Shown here piece after piece: positions 7,467-13,626 of a stretch of 13,626 nt of DNA (within the stretch, counting starts at the first letter, position 1; each line of letters begins with the position of its first letter). The DNA comes from Sulfuricurvum sp. (GTDB lineage: Bacteria; Campylobacterota; Campylobacteria; Campylobacterales; Sulfurimonadaceae): the NCBI GenBank assembly GCA_024635855.1, contig JAGXHZ010000145.1, forward strand, positions 1-13,626, in the 5' to 3' direction. The position numbers and the translations under genes are program-made. The notes beneath the pieces were generated by a model. The model searched no databases, was not told where the DNA came from, and saw nothing but the letters and a program-made list of their open reading frames with translations.

Positions 7467-7882
7467 CCCACCAAGAGTGGTTTGAGACTCATGCTTCCAA
7501 GCACAATGTTATTATGGAAAAATTAACACACCTTAGCAATAATGAGGTAATCGAGTATTTTCGATTTGAAAACATGGTGATCAATGAACCGGATTTTTGT
7601 CTTTTGTACGCTGAAAATAAAAAGTGTCACGAGACCAAACATCTCAACTGCTATTGGTGCGCGTGCCCTTATTTTCGTTTTAATGACGGAGGATTTTCAA
7701 CGCAAGAGGGAAAAACACTTTACAGCATCTGCTCTATCGACTGCAAAGAAGGAAAACGCTTTCTCAGTGATACTGCGATCCACCAAGATTGCACGAGCTG
7801 TTTGATTCCCCACCAAGAAAAAATTCTAAAAAAAGATTTTAACCGAGACTGGCGTACAACCATGGAAAAAGCACCCTGCTAA
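7463..7882 (+). CDS. Ten-cysteine protein resembling the cysteine-rich small domain (zf-like) family
   Basis: The 139-residue soluble product has cysteines at 46, 55, 63, 66, 68, 90, 94, 110, 113 and 139. The pattern KCHETKHLNCYWCACPYF at 54-71, a GG at 76-77, and DCTSCLIPH at 109-117 match what I remember of Pfam PF04071 ('Cysteine-rich small domain', a presumed metal-binding module often near cobalamin synthesis genes). No signal peptide is visible, so it should be cytosolic. The first 45 residues precede the domain and are unassigned. The start overlaps the stop of the membrane protein gene by four bases (ATGA), implying translational coupling. A role in handling the metal or cofactor brought in by the receptor is an inference. 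The family recall is fairly good, the function poor. Confidence 0.85.
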   Translation: MTHQEWFETHASKHNVIMEKLTHLSNNEVIEYFRFENMVINEPDFCLLYAENKKCHETKHLNCYWCACPYFRFNDGGFSTQEGKTLYSICSIDCKEGKRFLSDTAIHQDCTSCLIPHQEKILKKDFNRDWRTTMEKAPC

Positions 7883-7905
7883 ATCCTAACTGCTGCTAAC
7901 ACGTC

Positions 7906-9027
7906 TTATTTTCCTTTTCTTTTTTTCTGTTCTTCGCCTAATAGCGCACTCAATACAGCAAATACTTCTTTACTAGCTGATTCTGCATCTTTAAAATAAC
8001 TCATGACATTCTTCGAATTTTCTCCGCATGTTCCTGATCTCACGCAATGAATGGCATCATGAATACGATCATGTACCACTTTGTGAGGTGCTGCAAGCTT
8101 AGAATAACTAGGGGCTGACCCAAACACTTCTTTCCCGACTCCGCTATCATACCATTTGCCCAAGCGGCATCCATGATGATCTGCAAATTCATCATCCACA
8201 CTATTTAAGAATACCGTTTTGTATCCTCTGGCTTTAAAGAGAAGATGATCCAGTTTTACGAGTACGATAAAGATTGAATACAGCACATCCTGTGAGTAAT
8301 TGTCGATGTCCATAGTACGAATATTTAACTCAGACAGTGAAGATTGGAAACGATTAAGCTTGCTGCTGGATTCAGAAGACATATTTTCCATCGTAGTAGA
8401 ACGTTCGTCGATCTCTGTTGCATTTTGCTTCAGACTTTGGACGCTCATCTCAACTTCTTGCGTGGCTTTTTGAGTTCGTTCCGCAAGCTTTCGTACTTCA
8501 TCCGCAACTACGGCAAATCCTCGCCCGTGTTCACCCGCGCGTGCAGCTTCGATCGCAGCGTTTAGTGCCAGCAAATTCGTTTGTTCTGAGATGTCTTTGA
8601 TAAGGTTGATGATAGAGCTGATGGATTCAACACTGCTGCTAAGCTGAGAAGCTGAATTGTAATTATTGGAGATGTTGTCTGCTAATTTTTGTTGTGTATT
8701 AAGAAGATCTTTGATCTCATCATTGATTTCAATAGAAGATGCACGGTTGAGACGATTTAGCTCAGAAATCTCACCAAGTTCTTCTACATTAGTTCCAATG
8801 TCTTTTTGAAGAATAGAAAGATCATTCTCTGAACCGTTAACGAGATTCTCTGTAAGTTCATGAATAAGAGTAAACATCACCTTATCATGACGGGCGGCAG
8901 TATTTTGCTCATTAAGTCGTTGATTTTCTTCCGTCATTTTTGCCATAGAGTCTTCAATCTCTGCCATTTTACTTTGTAATGTTTCATACTCATTAACTTT
9001 ATTTAAATACCTTTTCTTATAAAACAC
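7906..9027 (-). CDS. Cytosolic methyl-accepting chemotaxis protein with C-terminal CZB zinc-binding domain
   Basis: This is a soluble chemoreceptor with no membrane helix, similar in design to Helicobacter TlpD. The 373 residues comprise an N-terminal coiled coil (about 10-45), the signalling hairpin with tip at about 146-187 containing [20 protein letters not shown], and a CZB domain (about 255-340). The CZB zinc ligands are visible: H261 in [10 protein letters not shown]287 in [10 protein letters not shown], and H315 and H319 in PHKVVH. In this family zinc and its reactive cysteine sense zinc or oxidants such as hypochlorous acid. The start is GTG, with GAGG at 9033-9036 five bases upstream. 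An ATG twenty codons further in would keep all domains. It converges on the cysteine-rich gene with a 23-base gap and diverges from tamA. Confidence 0.94.
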   Translation of the reverse strand: MFYKKRYLNKVNEYETLQSKMAEIEDSMAKMTEENQRLNEQNTAARHDKVMFTLIHELTENLVNGSENDLSILQKDIGTNVEELGEISELNRLNRASSIEINDEIKDLLNTQQKLADNISNNYNSASQLSSSVESISSIINLIKDISEQTNLLALNAAIEAARAGEHGRGFAVVADEVRKLAERTQKATQEVEMSVQSLKQNATEIDERSTTMENMSSESSSKLNRFQSSLSELNIRTMDIDNYSQDVLYSIFIVLVKLDHLLFKARGYKTVFLNSVDDEFADHHGCRLGKWYDSGVGKEVFGSAPSYSKLAAPHKVVHDRIHDAIHCVRSGTCGENSKNVMSYFKDAESASKEVFAVLSALLGEEQKKRKGK

Positions 9028-9056
9028 TATTACCTCATCATTACAAATATTTATAT

Positions 9057-9062
9057 ATTATA
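9057..9062 (-). promoter_or_regulatory. Possible -10 box for the cytosolic chemoreceptor
   Basis: The minus strand reads TATAAT 29 bases before the GTG start, in an AT-rich stretch. No -35 is evident. The spacing to the start is reasonable for a short leader that includes GAGG. Confidence 0.4.
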
Positions 9063-9104
9063 ACACGTAAAACTAAAGTAAGGAGATGGATCACAGAAAT
9101 AGGG

Positions 9105-9110
9105 TAAAAT
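9105..9110 (+). promoter_or_regulatory. Possible -10 box for tamA-tamB
   Basis: TAAAAT at 9105-9110 would start transcription near 9117, 20 bases before the tamA ATG, with GAGG at 9127-9130 as ribosome site. It differs from the consensus at one position and has no clear -35. Confidence 0.35.
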
Positions 9111-9136
9111 AAGCAAGTATATTTGTGAGGTTCTAA

Positions 9137-10825
9137 ATGCGTCTTGTTTTCATGTTGTTCACATTGCCATTTTTACTCTTTGCCAAACCGATTCCATTGC
9201 TTTTTTCGGGTAATGAAAAAATTTCTTCCCGTGATTTGTACGATACACTTGGACTCAGGCTTCCCTATGCCATTGAAATATGGGAGGACAAACCCTCTAT
9301 GGAACCCTCTCTTTCATCTCAAAGTATCACTGCTCTTGTCAGCTATTACCGTGCAAAAGGTTATTTTGGAGCTAAAATAACTCCCGTTATCACCAATAAT
9401 TCTATTACCTTTGCTATCCAAGAAAACGATCCCATTATAATTACCGACATTCAAATAAACAGTATTCTCGACATTGACAACGCCATCGAGCTTCGTCCAA
9501 ACACCCTCTTTGATCAAGATAAATTTAGCACCTCAAAAATACAAATTAAAAAACGTTATCATGACGAAGGGTATTGCAACGGAACGTTTAATTCCAAAGC
9601 ATGGATTGACATCGAAACGCACGAAGCACATCTGCTGTTTGAAGCAACGCCCAATGAAAAATGCACCTTTGGACCAATCCTTGTCGAATCTACCCCCAAT
9701 ATTGATGGCGCACTTGCCGCATCTATGCTTCGATTTGATGAGGGTGATCAATACAATCTTGAAGCGATACAAAAAAGCTACGAAGCACTCTACGCCCAAG
9801 AGGCGATTTCACGCGTCTCTATTAACGATACCGACCGCAATGGCAGCATCGTTCCAATCAGCGTAGGACTTGAAGAAGTAGAAAAACCGATTCGATTCAG
9901 CGCGGGATTGGGTGTCAGCAGTGACCAAGGTTTAGGGGGACAAATTGGTTTAAAACACCGTAACTTTTTGGGGAATCTCAAAACCCTCTCTCTGGAAGCA
10001 AAATTTACCGAAATCAAAAAAACAGCCGCCAGCGTCCTCTCGGTTCCCCTTTACAATCATCTTTATGGCTACGGCGAAGTCGGTTATTCGGATGAACTGT
10101 TTGACGGATATCGATCTGAGAGTATTTTTGAAAAACTAACCCTAAAGCACCAAGCCTACCCAACATCCATTCTAATCTCTTTGCTGTTTGATCAAGCCAA
10201 AACGTATGAGAGCAGTAACACCGCTGAATTCCCTAATTCCAATCTTTTTATCCCCTCTCCTATGGCAGAAATCAATTTTGATACACGAGACAAACTCCTC
10301 GAACCGACAAAAGGCAACTGGATCAATGTCAAAGCGCAAGGCTCGATCTACTCCGGAATCTCCGATGCTACCTATTTTAAAACCCTCCTTGCAGGGGCAC
10401 ACATAGAGAGTTTTGGAAAACACATCATTGCTGCGAGAATGCAATGGGGAGTATTGCGAACGTATGAGGGAGACGTCCCCAGCGCGTACCGTTTTTACGC
10501 AGGAGGGATGAACTCCAACCGAGCGTATACGTATCGTGATTTGGGACCCAAAGATTTCAATGGCAATCCTCTGGGATTCAATTCCCTTCTTGAGGGGACG
10601 CTTGAATACCGTTTTCCCATCTATAACGCTATTCGCGGAGTTCTTTTCACGGATCTTACCTATGGTTCGGATAATTACCTTCCTGACTATTCTACTCCTT
10701 ATTGGGGCACAGGGATAGGGTTGCGCTATGTTACGCCTATCGGTCCTATTGCTATCGATGTGGGATTTAACCCCAATGATTTTGGACAAAATGCATTTCA
10801 CTTTCGAATCGGGGAACTGTTTTAA
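9137..10825 (+). CDS. tamA: Outer-membrane translocation and assembly protein TamA (Omp85 family)
   Basis: TamA is an Omp85-family beta-barrel that, with TamB, helps insert certain outer-membrane proteins and is linked to lipid transport between the membranes. The 562 residues begin with a signal peptide (about 1-16, MRLVFMLFTLPFLLFA), then three POTRA-like domains (about 18-97, 99-175 and 176-248). The barrel occupies 250-562, with FDTRDKLLEPTKGNW at 381-395 and the loop-6 motif GGMNSNRAY at 456-464 (usually VRGF/Y; here the arginine is kept as NRAY), and ends in HFRIGELF. Length is close to E. coli TamA. Two cysteines, C147 and C176, lie in POTRA2 and could form a disulphide. GAGG sits 6 bases before the ATG. 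Its last base is shared with the start of tamB (TAATG), which strongly supports TamA over BamA. Confidence 0.92.
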   Translation: MRLVFMLFTLPFLLFAKPIPLLFSGNEKISSRDLYDTLGLRLPYAIEIWEDKPSMEPSLSSQSITALVSYYRAKGYFGAKITPVITNNSITFAIQENDPIIITDIQINSILDIDNAIELRPNTLFDQDKFSTSKIQIKKRYHDEGYCNGTFNSKAWIDIETHEAHLLFEATPNEKCTFGPILVESTPNIDGALAASMLRFDEGDQYNLEAIQKSYEALYAQEAISRVSINDTDRNGSIVPISVGLEEVEKPIRFSAGLGVSSDQGLGGQIGLKHRNFLGNLKTLSLEAKFTEIKKTAASVLSVPLYNHLYGYGEVGYSDELFDGYRSESIFEKLTLKHQAYPTSILISLLFDQAKTYESSNTAEFPNSNLFIPSPMAEINFDTRDKLLEPTKGNWINVKAQGSIYSGISDATYFKTLLAGAHIESFGKHIIAARMQWGVLRTYEGDVPSAYRFYAGGMNSNRAYTYRDLGPKDFNGNPLGFNSLLEGTLEYRFPIYNAIRGVLFTDLTYGSDNYLPDYSTPYWGTGIGLRYVTPIGPIAIDVGFNPNDFGQNAFHFRIGELF

Positions 10826-13593
10826 TGTCTAATCATCCCGATACCGCTCGCACTGAGAATAAAGAAGTGTCTAAAATACCAAAAAAAACCTACCTGAAAC
10901 GGCTTTTAAGAGCTCTAAAGCACCTCTTTGTCGCCCTCCATGCCCTCACCGTCATGGCGATATTGATCGCGTCTGCCCTCTTTTACATCGCTTTTCGTCC
11001 CGATGGGCTTGAACTGCTAAACAAAACAATCCTGACTCCAATGGGAATTGGGTACACCTCCGCTGAGGGTTCACTCTCGCAAGGGATCACCCTGCACAAT
11101 CTCCATTCCCAAAGTATTGATGCCAAAACCCTTACGCTGGATTACAATCTCACGGCTATTTTGAACGGAAAGCATGTGATTGATTCGATCAACATTGACG
11201 GATTGCAAATTCATTTGGAGGATTTCATCAGCGACGATGACACTCCTACTCTTCCGCTTCCGATATTTACCCTCAAAGAGGTGACATTAACCAATCTTCA
11301 GCTCATAGGCACCTACCCCATCGAGCTTGATATTCACGGCAAAGATGGCTCATTTAACGGTAAAAATCTTAACTTCAAAACCATCACGGCATCGGTAAGA
11401 ACCCAATACGCAAGCGGAACATTACGCGGAACGGTAAAAAACAATGCCATTACAGGCCAAGGTCTCGTCTATCCAAATGCGACAGAACTTGATCCCTACG
11501 TCAAAGATTTTGTAACGCTTCCAATCTCACAATCCATCGACATTGTGGAGCTTTCGGATTCTAAAGTACAACTCACCGCCAATTTTAATACCCTTACCGC
11601 CAATTTTGACCCCAAGATGTCACTGAATACCGTAAAAGTATTGATGGATTATCACTATAAAAACAACTACATAGATTTCACCGCCCTCTACATGCTTCTT
11701 CGAGATACCAATCAACTGAGAACTTCCCAAAAACTTCGCTACAACTTTGATGGCGTGACCGCTACGACGTTTGAGGGGACAGTAGTCGCCTCTGAGTTTC
11801 CTCTCCCTTCTAAAACCATCACCGGAAGTTTTCGTGATGATTCTGAGGGGGTTGCCGGCAAACTCTCCATGGCGCAAACGTCTCTCCTGCTTCAAAGCGG
11901 TGATTATGAAGATTTCAAATGGCATTTGACGACTCTGAATGATACCCTTGATTTTTTACCGATGCTTCCCGAAGCACTGCGTAATTCTCCCTTGAACGGA
12001 TCGGCACAAGGCAATTATCATCTCAATACCACCACTCTAAGCGGAGCTTTTAACGCCCGACACAATCACGCTGACATCAACGGAACGATTCTTTTTCACG
12101 ATGACAAACTTCAACTAAACGGAAAAATGTTCCTTCCGGAAAATGCTCCGACATGGAAAGAATGGAGCATAAAACCACCCTCACAGCTGGACTTTTCACT
12201 AACTCAGGAAACCGAAAGAGCGTATCTATCCCTTAGCGGTAAAGACTTTGCTCTCTCGCTGCAACGCCGTAATGAGCTGATTGAAGGTTCCGGAAACTAC
12301 ATGGCAAGTTTTTTTGATATTAGCGGTACCCTAAGTGATGCATCTACTACTATGATCATCACCACGTTCACCCCCTCACTCAATAAAACACTCACCCTAA
12401 GCTCCGCCCTAACCCTTCCGGAAACGGGTTATTATGATGCCGAAATACGGACTTCCACCCACATTACTTACGATACTTCACTGCATATCTATACCGATGT
12501 TGAGATACCTTGGTATGCGGCTGTTGTCGATTCCAAACATCAATACGGCGGAACCGGAAATACCCTCTCTCTTAGCTATGAAGCATCTAAAATACTCATC
12601 GACAAATACCATTTCGACATTGCCGATCATCCTATCACGTCAAACCGCAAGTCCCATTTGCACATTGATCCCTCCGGAAATCTCATTATCGATGAAATTT
12701 GGATATTTGATGCGCTGCATCTGGATGGCACGATCAATACCAATACGTTGGATACGGTGCTCAACCTAAAATCGGATAAATTCACCTACAGCGGTCCGGA
12801 GGGGGAAGCCCATATTGCTCTTGATCTCCGTTACGAACGGGATACAAATGCTTCTCAAAAACTCACAGGCAACGTCACATTCCTCGATGGAAAGATCACC
12901 TATCTGCCTCTTCAACAGTTCAAGGTCATGGACGACGATGTTATTATCATCCAAGACGTAAGTGCCCCCAGCACATCATCTTTAGCCGTCGAAGTAAAAA
13001 TAAGTTCACTTTCGCCGCTGCACTATCGTACCAAAGAGCTCGACATTGATTTCATACCCGACCTCACTCTCTGGAAAGATCCACAAAACAGCCTGCAAAT
13101 CCTCGGAATGGTCACTCTGCCAAAAGGTATCGTTACCACCAACGCTAAAATCTTTACCCTTCACCCAAGCTACATTTATTTCGGCGGCGAAATCCCTAAT
13201 AACCCCTATCTCGACGTCACCGTAGACCATGAAGTTGATTACAAAAAGATTCAAATTTATGTCACACACCGACTTGATTCTCCTATCTTTTTGTTCAGTT
13301 CGGATCCCGTCATGAGTCAAAATGACATCATGAGCTACATCCTCTTTGGGGCATCATCTGATGCTGCATTTGGCTCAACTAGCGGAAGTAATATCAGTAT
13401 GCGAGCCGATGCCACCAACTTCATGCTTGGCGCTGGACTCAAGGGGCTCATCGGCGGAGCGACCAAACTTCAAATCGACACCATGAATATCCTCACCACA
13501 AAAGAGGGGGGAATGGGGTTTGAAGTAGGGGCACGCCTCAACAAAGATTTCCGTGTTGTTTATAAAAATGATGCCATTTCGAGTGTTTTGATC
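10825..13593 (+). CDS. tamB: Translocation and assembly module protein TamB (3' end missing)
   Basis: TamB is an AsmA-like protein anchored in the inner membrane that spans the periplasm as a long beta-groove and contacts TamA. The visible 923 residues have a basic cytosolic start, one membrane anchor (about 33-56), a long beta-repetitive periplasmic part, and the C-terminal DUF490/TamB domain, with marks such as LFSSDPVMSQNDIMSYILFG at 823-842. The reading frame runs into adapter sequence at 13594, which adds a false LSLIHI and stop. The true C terminus, probably a few tens of residues, is missing. It starts at ATG 10825, overlapping the tamA stop by one base. E. coli TamB is about 1260 residues, so this is a compact version. 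Confidence 0.93.
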
Positions 13594-13626
13594 CTGTCTC
13601 TTATACACATCTGACGCTGCCGACGA
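13594..13626 (-). other. Nextera Read 1 adapter, inverted (sequencing artefact)
   Basis: The last 33 bases are the exact reverse complement of 5-37, starting CTGTCTCTTATACACATCT (the Tn5 mosaic end). They are library sequence, not genome, and create a false stop codon for tamB at 13612-13614. Confidence 0.98.

Noticed and set aside
7883..7905. Bidirectional terminator between the converging genes
   Set aside because: I looked for a stem-loop in the 23-base gap and its edges and found none; the T-rich stretch beyond belongs to lysine codons at the chemoreceptor's C terminus.
10172..10801. Long minus-strand frame of 209 residues
   Set aside because: It is the antisense shadow of the tamA barrel, with an arginine/isoleucine/serine-rich product typical of reversed coding sequence.
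9137..10825. Calling this gene BamA
   Set aside because: Length of 562 residues, three rather than five POTRA domains, and direct overlap with tamB indicate TamA.
13594..13614. C-terminal LSLIHI and stop codon of the tamB frame
   Set aside because: These codons lie entirely in adapter sequence; the gene simply runs off the genuine contig at 13593.

Overview
The window reads as chromosomal DNA of a Campylobacterota (epsilonproteobacterial) bacterium, most like the Sulfurimonas/Sulfuricurvum group. The basis is protein style: a short divergent RqcH-type NFACT protein, a cytosolic chemoreceptor with a CZB domain, a compact TamA/TamB pair, and a dxr gene that opens directly at the GSTGSIG motif. 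The genus is an inference. I see no rRNA, tRNA, CRISPR array, phage or insertion sequence. Both ends carry an Illumina Nextera adapter (5-37 and, inverted, 13594-13626), so genuine sequence is about 38-13593 and both end genes are cut.

Region 38-3054 is a minus-strand group read right to left: rqcH (rescue of stalled ribosomes), a 101-residue charged protein of unknown function, cdsA (CDP-diacylglycerol synthesis) and the start of dxr (isoprenoid synthesis). The junctions are tight: a ribosome site overlaps the rqcH stop, and the TTG start of dxr overlaps the TGA stop of cdsA. A possible internal -10 lies before cdsA.

Region 3135-4712 is a plus-strand transmembrane chemoreceptor with a Cache-type periplasmic sensor. 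Region 7906-9027, on the minus strand, is a second chemoreceptor that is cytosolic and ends in a zinc-binding CZB domain. The two share an almost identical CheA/CheW-contacting tip.

Between them, 4713-7882 holds the most interesting locus. A strong extended -10 overlaps a 9-bp inverted repeat, followed by a possible 54-residue small gene, then three close-packed genes: a TonB-dependent outer-membrane receptor, a six-helix membrane protein resembling half of an MFS transporter, and a ten-cysteine protein resembling the 'cysteine-rich small domain' family often found with cobalamin genes. Together they could form an uptake unit for a metal-containing ligand, possibly a corrinoid. Parts of the receptor gene are visibly more AT-rich than the flanking genes.

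Region 9137-13593 is a tamA-tamB operon with a TAATG overlap. The two proteins form an envelope-spanning module, TamA in the outer membrane and TamB anchored in the inner membrane, that serves outer-membrane protein assembly and lipid transport. tamB lacks its last residues because the contig ends there.
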